This document shows, piece by piece, positions 12,901-25,547 of a DNA stretch of 64,000 nt. Under the pieces are notes generated by a model. It had not been told where the DNA came from, searched no databases, and saw only the letters and a program-made list of their open reading frames with translations. Source of the DNA: Blastobasis lacticolella (taxonomy: Eukaryota; Arthropoda; Insecta; Lepidoptera; Blastobasidae); assembly GCA_905147135.1 (NCBI GenBank), contig LR990050.1, forward strand, positions 6,832,501 to 6,896,500, written 5' to 3'. The stretch's first letter is position 1; the number at the start of each line of letters is the position of its first letter. The translations under genes were made by a program, and so were the position numbers.

Positions 12901-13893
12901 TTGACAGAGTGGTCGTGGTCGTCGGTTGAACTATCTGGCGCCACTCCTATTGATCTGCTGCTTTCCTAGTACACTCATAAAGAGTACCATTAACAGCAGC
13001 TTTCACTTGGTCGGTCCAGCGCATCGGTGATCTTTCGCGTAGTCTTGTGCCTTTCACCTTTCCCTGTATTCCCTTTCCCACATTTGTGGTACACGAATAA
13101 TGTTAATGGCTAAATGGCATTTATGACCACACTATCGAACACTGTCTCTTAAGATACAGGATTTATTCCTAGTTTAGGAGGCAGGGCTGTAAATTTTTGT
13201 CATACTACTGTCACTTTGTAAACCTATTAAAAAAAAAAAAAAATGCCGACGAAGTCGCCAACCAAAGTAAGTCCGACTATTTTGGTACTCAGTGGTATGC
13301 CGGTACTAAACATTTGCTATCGTTAAAGAAACGTAAATATATGCATTATAGGATTTTTAAGGAAAAAGATACGACAACGTCGAGGACATTATATATTATA
13401 CATAACGTTGGTGTACAAATGTTTTATGTCATACGGTAGGCATATAGGCCTGATCGAAAGTGGTCACCGCTGCCTATAGCAACACCAGGGGAATTGCCAA
13501 TGCGTTGCCTCCACTGTAACAGACTGCTCTGCTAGCAAATAGAAAAATGGCCCTCCACTGCTAAAAACATCGTTCCCCAAATCCAAATCCTATAGAGCAC
13601 TGGAAACCTTACTCACTGGAAGGAACTCGTACTGGTACGCACCCATGTACTTCTTCTACCTCAGAAAAACCTCAGAATTCAGTATTCTTTTATAAATACA
13701 TACATAGGTAGCGTGTACAATGAGTGGCTTATCAGACACCTTCTCAAGGCACTACAAATTTAAGCACACTAAAATTTTAAATTATTTTACACACTATCAA
13801 TATTATAAAGTGTTCGTGTTAAACTAATAAATTCATATGTAGAATGTCAATTACAAGAAAGCATACTAAATTTTGCAATGTCATACTATTGAC
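9950..13893. repeat. 4-kb direct tandem duplication, copy 2
   Basis: Second copy of 5950-9911. It has the same internal features (LINE tail 12360-12492, RTE remnant 12877-13072, repeat F 13443-13582), an 18-bp deletion next to AGGGGAAAGTTTGAAATT, and one visible substitution at 12458. Divergence is far below what neutral ageing would give, so it is either very young or an assembly artefact. Confidence 0.95.
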
Positions 13894-14134
13894 ATATATT
13901 ATTGGTAACATAAATAACTAGAAAAACAAAGATCCACAAGAACATAACACACATGTCAATTTGGTAAAATATTAAAAATACAAAATGAATTCCTTCCTTC
14001 CTCATCGCGCCTTATGTTAGTGGAGCATATCTACGTATTATCCACACTTAGTGCTCGTAGTATCTGTTGAAAATACACAACTGAAATCGCTGCTACCCAT
14101 TTTTTAGCCCCGACGAAAAAAGAGTGTTGTTATA
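13894..14134. other. gene-free stretch, nothing recognised
   Basis: AT-rich unique flank after the duplication. Confidence 0.4.
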
Positions 14135-14360
14135 ACTTTGACGTGTGTATCTGTGGCTTTATGTATCTATGGCATCGTAGCACCCGTACGGAAGGACTAA
14201 TTTGGATAAGGTTTTCTCTATTTCAAAGCCAGTTTAATCGCAATGGTTTTAAGGTTTGTTTTATTAAAATCGGTTTAATAGTTTAGAAAATATTTGAGTA
14301 GGTATATGTAAACTTGATCGGGGGATCCGACTTTTTCTGTCGCTTAGGTTACTGGTCTTT
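14135..14360 (+). repeat. interspersed repeat family C, copy 1
   Basis: Shares ordered blocks with 23235-23460: GTATCTGTGGCTTT, TGGCAT(C/T)GTAGC(A/T)CCCG, GGA(C/T)xGATTTGGAT, GGTTTTCTCTATTT, AAAATCGGTT, ATATTTGAGT, TTTTTCTGTCG(C/G)TTAGGTTA. Non-coding. I cannot assign it to a class, but the conserved AAATCGGT word is common in LINE or SINE 3' regions of moths. Confidence 0.65.
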
Positions 14361-16964
14361 GTGGATCGCAGCGCCTGCAACAAATTAGTGACCTTGAATA
14401 ACGCCCGTTCATAGAACGCATAGGTTGCTAACATATGGTCACAAACATAACAATATATAGGTGTAAGGGTATTTACACGTATCGTGATGTGTGGAGTGAT
14501 TTACGTTTAACGAATTACGCTACCTCCAGCCCGGGTAGCGCTGAGCGGCGAATAAATCAAGCCGCACCAGCCTTCGAGGGGAGACCGGGGCGAACGGACG
14601 CGTCGAATTTTTCCCTTGTTTTATTAACAGACGGGTTAAATTATTGGAAGGGCTGGAGTGATGCAGTGATGACCGGCTTGACGGTTCGGTTGTGATTTTT
14701 TTTGTGTTTAAGTTGAGTTTTTTATGGGCAATGTGATATTGTATGGGCTTGCATATGACTTTAGTTTTTACTTTATTAAATGATTGTTCAATTACATCGT
14801 TTCTGCAGTATACGTAAGGTCGGCGGAGGCCATTGATTTAAGTTTAAACTGTCAATATTTTTTTAATTTCTAGTGCGGAACCGTCCAAGTCAGCTTTTAA
14901 GACTATCAAAGATTCCTACGATTTGTTACGTAACTCTACAACTGGTAATAAACAGGGCCAGTAGTTCAATGCCAAGGAGCACTGCGAACCCATTTTATTG
15001 GTACTGAATTTAAACGTTCATCTTAGCACAGCCATCTACATTAGTATCCGTTCTTTATCTGATAATCTGCCCATATCAGGGCAATAAACAATTGAACTAT
15101 AACCTGTTTTATCATTGATTCGATAAGAAGAAGCACCCATTACTACCATGTTACCATATATTTTCAATCAGTTTTTCCAATGCTCACATAACTACTTCAA
15201 TAATGGTCAACCAATCAAAGTACAGTATAAACACTCAACACTGATTATAAACTCAAATCGGACCGTCCTCACGTTCAAGACGCTATTTGTCTGGTGCTCG
15301 AGGCTGATTTTAAGCTAATTACGGTACAGCTTACCCTGCCTTCCCCTATTTGGACCCGAGTCTCCCCAATAAAGTCCGGCTACGTGACGGGTGCAACTTG
15401 GGACGAATACTGTGTTCACAATAGCCTTGAATATTTTATTCCAGCCGCCAACTTTTCGAACCACCTGATTGAGTATCAAAAGCGGATTGTATTGTATAGG
15501 ATTTCATTATAAAAGTTTAGATTTCGACCGGGGGATAGTCATAAGAGTTACAGTCCTTCAACAAAGGGGTGAAAAGGTTTTATGGGCTCGGCGATACGCT
15601 GGTGATACCCTTAGTAGAGCCTGATTAGGAATATATGAGGTATGTCAAGAGTGTCAAGAGGGAGCTACTGTTGCTATTACTTGCTGTTACCAGTGAAAGA
15701 AATGTGTTCTGTAAAATTCTGCATAATGGCGGCGACTAAATATATATTCCTGGTCAGACTTTTCTTGCTGCAAACGTCAATAGTCTTTGGTAACGACTTT
15801 TCATTAGTGGGGCTTGAGTCCTAATCGTAAGGTCTAAAATGGCACTGAAATTATTAGGTAAACGGACGCTACTTTTTAATTAATATATTGTCTCGAAAAA
15901 CATCAACAAGCATCAGGCGTAGGTAACAAGAAAATCGTTCATCGCTTATTTATGAACATGGAACGTTGCTCCCCACTTATTACGAGTAATCTCCTAAGCC
16001 CCGTTAAGAGGATGTTGTCCATTTTATTATTCAACACTGATAATCCAGGCTTTTAGGCAACTACATTAGCACTGGCTGAAAACTTTGGAAAGTTCACCTG
16101 TCTGGGGAAATCGGTTCATATTAATTTCTACCTACAAAATGTTATTTAGACTGACGAACGCGTAAATAAGGGATTAAGAGAGCACGCTAAACGCTCGTAT
16201 ATTCTGGATTTATCCGACGCCAAGGGTTCCGTAGCACCAATAACGTAGATTTTACAACATCCCAACCCTTTTATTTGAACATGTAGCCTCCTGATTGGGG
16301 TTCCCCGGGACACGGAGCGATATTTTTGCATTTAGAAACAATAAAATGAGCTGATTAAACATAGCCGAGTTTGAACAGGAGTTTAATACGGGAAATGTGT
16401 TTGTCAAAGTTAAGCGGTTGGTGTTGGGTGCTAGCAAGGTTAATGACCTGCAGGGGTTGGCCGGATGACTGGCACATGGCCGGTGGCCGGCGGCGTGGCC
16501 GGAAATTACTAATGCGCCTAAGCAGGCGCCCATTATAATATGTAATTGAATAATAAAGTGCAGTAAAAAACTGAAAAAACGTACAGGCATGTCTGTGTAT
16601 ATTTCAATAGAAATCCAAAATTATACAAATGCCTTCATAATACAGCTTAAAGAACCTTAAAAAAGGCTCATGTTTGAAATGCTTTGAAATTTGATAGATT
16701 TGAAAGGTCGTTGGGCGCCGATGAAGGCAAGAGGCACAAGGTCGAATTGTGGATGTGCAAGGCTTGAGCGAGGTCTATGTTTAGCTTCAGGAGTCCTTTG
16801 GAGTGATATAATGATAATTAAATCTCCTAAATTTAACCGGAACCTTGGTTTACGTGAATTTAACAAAAAACAGTGTCTCTATACTTAACTATAGAACTGC
16901 ACTTTTTATAATCACTGAAAATAAGTAACGGTTCGCCTAATAGTAATTTATGTACAGTATCCTG
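14361..16964. other. gene-free stretch, nothing recognised
   Basis: It contains short open frames (for example 15294-15512 and 16252-16590) without recognisable motifs, a GC-richer patch near 14520-14610, and a GGCCGGTGGCCGGCGGC-type patch near 16480. Nothing supports a gene. Confidence 0.4.
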
Positions 16965-17200
16965 GGGGCAGCGTGCTTGCGAGACCGATAACCATCAAGG
17001 ATAAGCAATGTTAGCAGAGTCCGGGAACTGGATATCTATCCAGTTTCGTACTTTCAAGCTAGTCGAAGTTCAGGACCGCAATGAGCTCGCCACTCGTAAG
17101 GTGTGCCTCCTGATATCACAGGCGATACGAGGTAGACCAAGGTCTTCCGCTGGGAACCCTGAGACTGGTGCTCAACCAGTCTCGGGAACCAATTGGCGCC
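16965..17200 (+). repeat. 5S rRNA-like SINE, copy 1
   Basis: It begins with GGGGCAGCGTGCTTGCGAGA, then CCGATAACCATCAAGGATAAGC, a decayed form of the 5S rRNA CCGATCACC..AAGTTAAGCA segment (box A region). It shares the tail GAGCTCGCCACT, TAAGGTGTGCCTCCT with the pair at 49710-50013. The 5S resemblance is clearer in those copies. It ends near a short hairpin (GAGACTGGT / ACCAGTCTC, 17160-17182). Confidence 0.6.
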
Positions 17201-17239
17201 CGTGACAGTATATAAATATGTTTTGATAATTCCCAAGCA

Positions 17240-17425
17240 GCATCTAGCCCCAAAATAAGAAAAACTTGTGTTATGGATGCTAGAAAACAGATAAACTACT
17301 TATATACTATTTTAATTACATACCCAGACCCGTAACAGAAATTAAAATTCAACGTTTCAATTTCTTCTCTACCGGGAATTTAACCTCTGCATGGCTTGTT
17401 AACCAACTGAAATACACAGGTCACC
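17240..17425 (-). repeat. tRNA-derived SINE family B, copy 1
   Basis: Shares CATCTAGCCCCAAA, CCCAGACCCGTAACAGAAAT and TAAAATTCA with the copies at 18132-18308 and 50070-50288, in the same orientation. The tRNA-like head lies at the high-coordinate end and is decayed here. Confidence 0.7.
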
Positions 17426-17829
17426 AAAGTATGTTTTATGTGTTATGGTCAAGGTACGTTTTGTGTGTTTTAGTCGTCACTTGAGCTACAGTCACTCAAA
17501 ATTACCAAGAATAGAAATAGACAAATGACGTAGAGCGCCTCATATCGGCACTCAGTGCGCATTCAAGATATCACATTCATCATGTCTAGAACGGCACAAC
17601 GTCGAAGGGAACCAAGTATCAGGACGTGAAAAGATTTGGTTCCATCCTGAATAGAAAGAACTAGTGATGTGACTCGTGTCCGAGAGCGGGCTACGGATTT
17701 ATTCGCAGTTTGAACTTATGTAGGTTTTGTTATCAATGTCAACGTAGGTTCCACTCCCACACTACCACTGTTATGTATGTATAGTAGAGGCGATAAATTG
17801 TTAAATTATGAGTACTTAAAAGTAAAGTG
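17426..17829. other. gene-free stretch, nothing recognised
   Basis: No supported feature. Confidence 0.4.
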
Positions 17830-17990
17830 CCTATATTTTCCACTTCACGTCAAGAGAGCCGTCTTCGATGGTATAGCCACATCTTGTGAAAACCACCAAA
17901 TTACGTAGGAATATTTGGCCTCGCCACCTCCGCCAGAAAAAGAAGCCGGCCAAAAGAGTTAAAGATAACCATGCGTGCCAGCTCGCGCGC
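17830..17990 (+). pseudogene. possible RTE-like LINE C-terminal scrap
   Basis: One frame reads RLRWYSHIL, a stop, then KPPNYVG and ARKRSRPKELK. This loosely resembles the LRWYGHV..RRPP..KRSRGRPK layout of RTE-type LINE C-termini. It is short and broken, so the call is tentative. Confidence 0.3.
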
Positions 17991-18131
17991 TACGAGAGCA
18001 CAACCGGGATCGACGCCAGTATGGTGATTACGACTTTAGTAATTACCTACAAACGAACAACTTTACTTACTTATTGAATTTAATTTATTGCCGAAATAAA
18101 AACATCTTTTGGAAAGTTATTATTTAGCAAA

Positions 18132-18308
18132 GGGCCATCTAGCCCCAAAGTAAGCAAAACTTATGTTATTGGTGTCGCTTATACACTGTAAACCCAGATT
18201 CGTAATAGAAATTAAAATTCACAATTTCAGTTTCTGTTCGGCCAGGAATCGAATCCGGGAAACTTCTGTGTGGCAGACCGGCTAAACCAACTAAACCACT
18301 CAGTTTGT
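18132..18308 (-). repeat. tRNA-derived SINE family B, copy 2
   Basis: Same ordered blocks as the 17240 and 50070 copies (CCATCTAGCCCCAAAGTAAG, AGAAATTAAAATTCAC). The minus strand carries a tRNA-like head containing a decayed B box (GGATTCGATTCC) and a box A-like word near 18290. Confidence 0.75.
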
Positions 18309-19707
18309 CTTAATATCATACCAATACCTGATATCCAGCTATTCTAAAGCCAAAACCAATATGCTCTCAGAAACATCCCTATAGAATAGACCCACAATCC
18401 CTTGAGCCGAATCGCATGATGAATGGTGTTATTCTTTTCAACGTCGCATTACGTTTGCGATCTCCCGAAAAAGCGACGATTGTAATGGAGACTCGCTTTT
18501 CTATTCACGCAGAATTATTTCCTTGTGACGCGAACCGTGGTAATTCAAATTAACTGTATTTTGATATTCGACGAACAAATTATGAATTTCGGTGGAAGTG
18601 TTTTGTTGGTCTTCAGTTTTGAGTGAATGCAATATGAAAGGTATGGTTAGCCGGTACAGTTAAACTTAATGTGACTTTCGTTGTTGTTTTTGCTGACATT
18701 TATTATGCTACGAACTGCGTACAGTTTTCCGAATAATTAAGAAATAAACGACGGCTCAACCCTTCTCTAAAAGAAACAGATGTTTCATATGTTTTGGTAG
18801 AATTTGTTTTCCATTTTATAGGAAAAAGCAGATATTTTTGCGATTTCAGAGTTAATGCCATAGTAAAAGTAGTTTGTTATCTTAGTAGGTACTATCAAGA
18901 AATGATATAAAGTCATCCTATAGATTTTGATTTGAGATTAGGCCCATCCTTCCAACTATCACGTCCAGTCTTGCGTTATACGCCAATAATCAGGGCTTTG
19001 TAGGTTAGCGCCGACTAGTCGTCAACGTGGCTGAATAGTCGGCTATCCCAACTAGTCGGCAAATCTCTAATTTCGATCTTAAACAACTATTGATTATTTT
19101 CTAAGGAATAAAACAAATAGACTTAGTAGCACTCAACCGAGCCCTCTATAAAATTAGCTATTCACTTATGTAAATACCACAGATCCGAAATTAAGTCTCG
19201 GATAGTGATCTACCTATACCACTCTAACAAACCTCTGCACTGGCATGACTCGAAAAATACGGCAATAAACATCCCAGCATGAACGCTGGCCCCAAACTGA
19301 CGCCTTGGGGTGCGCCCATCGATTGCTTGTGGGTAATTATATTACGATACCACAGACTACTTTATTTCGTACGGCTGTGTCTTGTTTTTCTTTATTTTAG
19401 CTTCTAGTTGGTATTTATTAGATGCGTAGTTTAGTTGCTCAGGGAGGTCGACGTATTGTGATATTTTGTCAAATAGACCATTAAGTGATCATTTATTTGA
19501 TCATAAACTAACTTGTTCCATTTATATTATGACACCACTAGGGTGGCAAATAAGCTTGCGGCTTCGTAGTCCTAAATAGTTACTGGAGCCGTGGCGTTTA
19601 TTGGAAATTTTACATTTACAACTTTTTCGCGAATCAGTCTTCTGCGGCCAGTGCTTTCAGCATTAGTTCCGTATTCATTATTTGAAAAAAAAAAAACATA
19701 TTTTTGT
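18309..19707. other. gene-free stretch, nothing recognised
   Basis: AT-rich. A short cluster of ACTAGTCG/ATAGTCGG words occurs near 19010-19062. No gene or RNA signal. Confidence 0.4.
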
Positions 19708-20008
19708 GTTAATGTCCCGGTTGTGCTCTCGCGCACGAGGTCCCGGGGTCCGTCTTGACCATGATCCGGAATTTGGCAGATCAGGTAATTACAGTGGAGC
19801 GACTGCCATCTGACCTCTGCTACCAGGGGAACTAGATTGGATCGTGGTTATATATTCAGTCGTCTGAGTCGCCGCAGGGGTATCGGTTAGTATTCAATCA
19901 ATGTACATAACTCAGAAAAGAGTCGTTGGTACATGGCGGCAGTGGGATTCGAACCCGGTACCTCTCGCTTACACGACGGATACTTTAATCACTAGGCCAC
20001 CGACTTTC
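19708..20008 (-). repeat. tRNA-derived SINE family A, full-length-like copy
   Basis: On the minus strand it starts GTCGGTGGCCTAGTGATTAA (A-box-like), then GAGAGGTACCGGGTTCGAATCCC (good B box), then the family body (ACCGATACCCC, GGTCAGATGGCAGTCGCTCC, TGATCTGCCAAATTCCGGAT). It ends at ACATTAACAC, followed by an A-rich tail (19684-19696 read in reverse). It is the best-preserved head among the four copies. Confidence 0.85.
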
Positions 20009-20319
20009 TACCGACGATCGTGTCAGATGTGAGGTTATCTCACACGGGAGGTATCCCTTGACGCATGTTGGTAGACTGTGCGACGTCGATAAAATTATTC
20101 GTGAATGTAGTCTATGTCCTACCCTAAGACATGCACTTTTACCTACAGGTAATCTTTGCTGGAGTAATTCGGTGGGGTGTAGTGTCCACATTAAAAAGTA
20201 ACGCCTTACTGGCAGCTTTTCGGATTATTTGATTTTGGTGTCGATAGCTAAGCTTTTGAGGGTAGGGAAATAGAAACAAGCATTATAAAAAAATAACTTT
20301 ATTACCTACTAATGGCTAA
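20009..20319. other. gene-free stretch, nothing recognised
   Basis: No supported feature. Confidence 0.4.
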
Positions 20320-20500
20320 AACTTAAGTGGCAGTGGGCAGGCCACATAGCTCGTAGATGGGGCGAAAAATTCCTCAAGTGGCGACTCCGTATGTATCTGA
20401 AATCGTAGCGTAGGCCAACCGCCCATGAGATGGACGAACTGGTGAAGTTCGTAAGATGCAAGAGTTATAAACATACAAGACTGGATGTCTGGATGAGTGA
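20320..20500 (+). pseudogene. RTE-like LINE C-terminal remnant
   Basis: One frame encodes KLKWQWAGHIARRWGEKFLK, then WRLR, and later a stop and RRPTAHEMDELVKF. The motif LKWxWAGHIARR also occurs in the minus-strand remnant at 25548-25926 and is a known signature of the region after RT in insect RTE-type LINEs. It is broken by stops and lacks the RT domain. Confidence 0.65.
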
Positions 20501-20569
20501 GAATTTTGCGGCTGAGATGATTTTTTTTATGTCAAATAGTAGGAAAAAGCCAAGCTGAGATGATAATAA

Positions 20570-20745
20570 TTTCCTTTTTTTGTAATACGGCAGACAAACA
20601 GGCATGCAGACCTGATGGAAAGTGGTCACCGCCGCCTATGGACATCAGTAACACCAGGGGCGCTACGAATGCGTTGCCCGCCTCTAAGGAGACCTATAAT
20701 GTACCTCTTGAATGATCCCATGTCATAATATATCAATATTATTAT
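20570..20745. repeat. interspersed repeat family F, copy 4
   Basis: Contains GATGGAAAGTGGTCACCGCC, CTATGGACATCAGTAACACC, AATGCGTTGCCCGCCTCT and CATGTCAT, in the same order as 4926-5130. Confidence 0.7.
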
Positions 20746-21529
20746 AAATAATTAAATTATTGTCATCAATATTATATAAAAAATTATATGAAGAGAATTG
20801 CACACTCATCTATCTCGACTTGATTTAGCTTTGGTCTCCTCGACCCTGAAATCCGTTCCAAAATTCTAACGCCGCTACAAAAAGGCTTTAATTTATGCAT
20901 TTCCGCGTTGCCCGAAATAAATAATTTACCCGTTTAATGGTACGTGTATGTTGGGGTCTATAAATTATGCATGGGACGCAAAAACAAAGTCGCATAATCC
21001 TGTTAGAGGCGCACTTGTCCGCGGCTTTGTGCGTATGTTTGTTTGTATGTTGTGGGAAGCGGGATCAGTCGGGTTGCAATCGATTGGGCAGGGCTTGCAC
21101 GGGCAGGATTAGTCATGATAAGGGATGGAATGGGAGAGAAGCCGAAATGTTTGTGTGCGAGACGTAAGCTCATTTCTCGTTACGTATTTTCCAAATTTGT
21201 ATTTTTTCCCCCAGATAATCGTGAGTCGCCGGTTTAGTCTGAGCAACACTTGTTTTAAATATTACAGCAATATAGTTAAAACTGAACTAAATACTTAAAT
21301 ACAAACCTCCACTAAAAGTCTTAAAGTTCCTATTGGATACCACACTATCATATTGCCATGTTGCAAAAAAGTTGTTTTATTCGGATCATCTTTATTACGT
21401 AAACCGGCGATAATCATTTCTACCATTTCTATCTTCTAATGAAACAGGCTACATACAGCTTGTACAGGACCTTGTAATAATATCCGGTAACGTTACTCCT
21501 ACGCATTGTTATTGGAGTGCCTGACCCTC
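20746..21529. other. gene-free stretch; fragment related to the 21.5-21.9 kb repeat
   Basis: The words CTCGACCCTGAAATCCGT and TAACGCCGCTACAA near 20838-20880 resemble CTCGACTCTGAAATTTGTAC and TTTACGCCGTTGGAA at 21748-21795. Otherwise nothing recognised. Confidence 0.4.
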
Positions 21530-21890
21530 TCAAATAGGTCTGCTATCGCTATAGCCTTGTCTATAAACAATAATAGACTCAGAAAGTCTATAAATGTTGC
21601 AATGGTAATCTAAACTAATATAAACTATCGGTGGATATGGAAGAAAAGTGCGAATCAATATTATACGAAAAAACTTACGTGAAAAAAAAATACACACTCC
21701 TCGGACACGACGTAGGTATGGCTCTGGTTATATTTAGGTATGGTTCCTCGACTCTGAAATTTGTACCAACATGCTCACTTTACGCCGTTGGAAGCTATCT
21801 CCATAGCCTTGTATGCAAACAATAATATAGCCAGAAAGTCTAATCTTGCAATGGTTATCTAAACTGATACAAACTATCCACCGCCAGCCC
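21530..21890 (+). repeat. partial tandem repeat, ~250-bp period
   Basis: The segment around 21541-21635 (TATAGCCTTGTCTATAAACA, AGAAAGTCTATAA, TTGCAATGGTAATCTAAACT, TATAAACTATC) recurs at about 21793-21885 with small changes. A linking segment in between carries the Lepidoptera-style block CTCGACTCTGAAATTTGTAC. Confidence 0.7.
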
Positions 21891-23164
21891 TGACCAACCA
21901 GGAGATGGAGCCACATTAATATTCTAAGTTGGCCGAACACGTTTCGTTTCACGGGCGGGGTGTGTCCGTGTTTTTGTTTTAATTAAAAGTTCACCAAAAC
22001 AACGCTTGGGCGGACAAAACTAATTATTTTATTACGCGACTCCCTTTTGAAAATCGGTTTTTTATCTCCTTACGGATTGGGAATGAATTTATTATTTGAT
22101 TCTAGCTCGCTTTGTGTTTCGCTTTTGCATGCGAAAAAATAATGGACGAATTAGAAAAAAAAATAAAGAATTCGAGAAACGTCGTCTTTATGTAAGCCGC
22201 ATCAAAACAAGTGGCACTGAATGTGGGCTGGCGTTGCGGACGTATATCCGCGAACACAGAACCATTAAAAAGGAAAACACTCAAATGCTTAAAGCTTAGC
22301 GTATTTAAAAAGAATGAGGGGGAATCCTCTAATTGCGGTGTCGGGCGCGCAGAGACGATAAACATGAATAATGTCGCCCGATGTCCAAGACTACTGCGGC
22401 AACTTTATTTTCTTACTTTGTCACCTGCCCGCCGTAGATAAACGCTGCAATGAGAATTTTCCGGCTGGATTCGCTCGCCTCGGCCCAGTTTTGGGATGTA
22501 TATTTTGATTAATTGTACAAGTTCTTTTTTGGTAGAAGAATAGGTACGATTCGACTCGCAGTGAATTGCGGGCTTGTTCTTTTGGTACATACTTAAATTT
22601 TTCTCCGTTTAGAGTTTGGAGTACTCTTTTTAAATGGTACCGTCCAAACATGGTCTTTAAGAACAATCATTGCGCTTGTTTTGTCGATTATATTCAAGCA
22701 AAAGCAAGTAGGTAAGTAGAATGCAATGTTAAACTACCGTTGTGATACAGCTAACTCCTTCAATTTAGGCACGAATATTTGATATTAAGGTACAACATGG
22801 TAAGTAGGCAAATTAACCGAATAAATTAACATTACTAATAGATCACCTAAGTATAATTGCGTTCACTAAGCATTAGCTATTCTAGGCCAAGATACAGATG
22901 TTGATTCGTGTCTAGATTATGTATAATAATTTATTAAAGCAATCATATCGATAACCAGATAATTCTAAGGTTATAAAAAAGATATGTAGGTACATTATTA
23001 CCTGCTAGTACAGATTGATTAATATTGAGGCAAGCGTAGAAATACTAAAATCTTAGTAAATGTATTGTGTTGGAGTATGTGTCTCTAAGATTGTCTTAAT
23101 GATGGTGTTCATAAATTTTATGATTATTACTACATAATATAGTTGGATGAGTACCACAAGCATA
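21891..23164. other. gene-free stretch, nothing recognised
   Basis: Overlapping short frames on both strands near 22100-22660 show no motif. No RNA gene seen. Confidence 0.4.
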
Positions 23165-23234
23165 TCTATTGCTGCCTATATGCAATAACGCTTGCATGGT
23201 TGTGTTCCTATTTGAAGGATAAGGTAGCGGCTAC
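23165..23234 (+). repeat. short interspersed repeat (GCTTGCATGGTTGTGTTCC)
   Basis: Related words occur at 39785-39840 (ATGGCTGTGTCGTTGCGTTCC, GAAGGAAAAGGTA) and 44570-44650 (AATGCTTGCATTGCTGTGTT, GAAGAATAAGGTAGCC). Only short cores are shared, probably the ends of a SINE or LINE family. Confidence 0.5.
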
Positions 23235-23460
23235 GCTCTTGCGGTTCGGTTGCGGAGTATCTGTGTATCTGTGGCTTTCTGTCTGTGGCATTGTAGCTCC
23301 CGAACGGATGGACCGATTTGGATGCGGTTTTCTCTATTTGAAAACAAGATTAGTCGAGATGTTTTATGAAAATCGGTTCTGTAGTTTAGACAATATTTGA
23401 GTTTAAGTAAACTTGGTGGGGGGTTATCAGAATTTTTCTGTCGGTTAGGTTAGTTCAGTG
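23235..23460 (+). repeat. interspersed repeat family C, copy 2
   Basis: Second copy of 14135-14360 (GTATCTGTGGCTTTCTG, GGCATTGTAGCTCCCGAACG, GGTTTTCTCTATTTG, AAAATCGGTTCTGTAGTTTA, TTTTTCTGTCGGTTAGGTTA). It has no coding capacity of its own. Confidence 0.65.
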
Positions 23461-25547
23461 AATTTATTATGATCAGATGAACGTTTCAGCACCTCTTCCA
23501 ACGGCTATACACCCTTTCTAATAGGCAGGTATACCCTTGACCCATCTAGACTCAATATCAGGCGTGATGGCAGCGCCTAATATACCTCGACTATCAATAA
23601 AGAAAAAGTGTTGTCAACGGTTACCACTGGTTACCACTTCCCGGTAAGATACACCAATAAAATTATCACTAACATCTTAGCTGCTGCAAATAAACACACT
23701 TCGCCACCGGGTCGCCCCAAAAAACCAAACTGTGACGGAGTGTTGTAATTATTTCAAATTTGTTTCTCTTAGATTGTAAACAATGCTAATTCCGCGCCAT
23801 CTGCGCCCTGTTCTGTATTCCTGGTGCGGGGAAGCCAGCAATTACTGGGATTATTGCGTCGGGAGTCGCCCGGGGCCCATTAAACGGGCGTTACGGGACT
23901 TCCTTCCGCCTTTTTGTTCGCGAGACACCTACGCGCGACCGTTTCAATGGAAACTGCTGGGTTCAGAGATGACGCGACGTGGGTGAGCCGACGTGACATC
24001 AAACGGGTTTTTTTGGAAACTAAGTATTGCCTCAACTAAGTAAACGTAGCCTTAGCTTGGTGGTTGAATGTTATTTGAGTTTTTGAACTGAAAACCCTTG
24101 TTTAGGCACATTGTGTTTATTAAAATACATTGTGTGCTATTTAGAGGTGGAGCTGTGACTGTGGCCTCTGGGTGGATGACGTTGTTACGATGACGTATGC
24201 ACTCAGCGTTTTATATTGGTAAAATTTCATAATTCTGTAGCTTGTTTTAAAAATATACAATTATTTGACAGAACTAACATCATCTCAGCCGTACCTTCCA
24301 CGCTGATTGACTTTGTGCCACTTGCGTCCATCGTCTCCCTATATCCTTTATAAAGTCGTGAGGGGTCGGCCTACTAATCACTACCACCATCTAACAGTTC
24401 TAAGGCATATATATCAGTCAAAATAAAACTCAAAAACATCTTCGTGATTAAGTACATGTACGTAACTGACGTATCAAAATTAACATATCATCACCTCATT
24501 TGCTCATACCCTACTGGGTAAAGTCGGCACAACATGTCTGACGGAATTTAGAACAATACCTAATGTTAATTTTAGCTAAACATTTTTCTAACGTATGCAG
24601 CATAGAAGCAGGTGTGTATACTAATCCATCATAAATCTAAGACGTAACACATAATCCGCCGCGATCGCATCAACTTGACCGCAAACAGCCATGCATGATT
24701 CATAGTTAGCGTCGGTAAATAATCCGAAATTAATGAGCTTGTAATTAAACCTGCGTTTAGACAAACACAGGGTTCACATCAAAGGCGAGGGGCGTACATA
24801 AAACGGGGATGCGTATGCCACGTGGCGGCATTACCCTGTACTTAGACAGGCCACCGTGTTTTTTGTAGTTCCCCTCTTTGATTACACCTTAGTTACGTCT
24901 AAATAAGGTTCAATTCGGCTTGTGGCTGCAGCATGAATACGTTTGTGCGCCAGCAAGAGTTGACAATGCAACTAGTCTCAACTATCATGGGATTTGCTGG
25001 TAATGGGCTCTCTCTTGTACAGATAAGGTTGCAAAGTCTTCAACGAAATTGGGTTTTTAATCGTGTCGCGGTTTGCTTTGGGCAAAATAAACTCGATCGT
25101 GTTAGAGTCGAAAAGTCGTTTTCTTTATTTTGGTCTAACGAATGTTACTACTAGTGCTACCTACTCTTAAGTTTCTGAGGTTAGAGAGCGTTTCATCTTT
25201 AAAGTCTCGTGGTTTTTAGGTGGAACTACAAACATTATTATTTTATTTTATTTTATTGTATTTGGCTGTCTCACAGCTTACAACAATAAGATAAGTATAA
25301 TAGCATAATGTCCATCAGCCATTTACGAGACACCACAGATAAATTTCATAAATTGACTATAACATTCTAGTACATTGAAATGTTTAGTGCTGGTAGGTAC
25401 TTATACAGAATCAATACTGTGTTAAACATACATATTGTGTATAAGTATATAGCTGGGCTTAAGACAACAGCGCCACTCTTCAAAGGTACAGATTACATAA
25501 ATAGATAAAAAGATTATATGCCTTATTCCTACAGCATTTTTTCATAA
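23461..25547. other. gene-free stretch with a GC-rich patch
   Basis: About 23790-23990 is noticeably GC-richer than its surroundings, with GCGGGGAAGCCAGCAATTAC and GGGAGTCGCCCGGGGCCCAT. I cannot tie it to a gene. The rest is AT-rich with no supported feature. Confidence 0.35.

Noticed and set aside
5950..13893. The 4-kb direct repeats as LTRs of a retrotransposon
   Set aside because: No TG...CA ends, no primer-binding site or polypurine tract, and only 38 bp separates the two copies.
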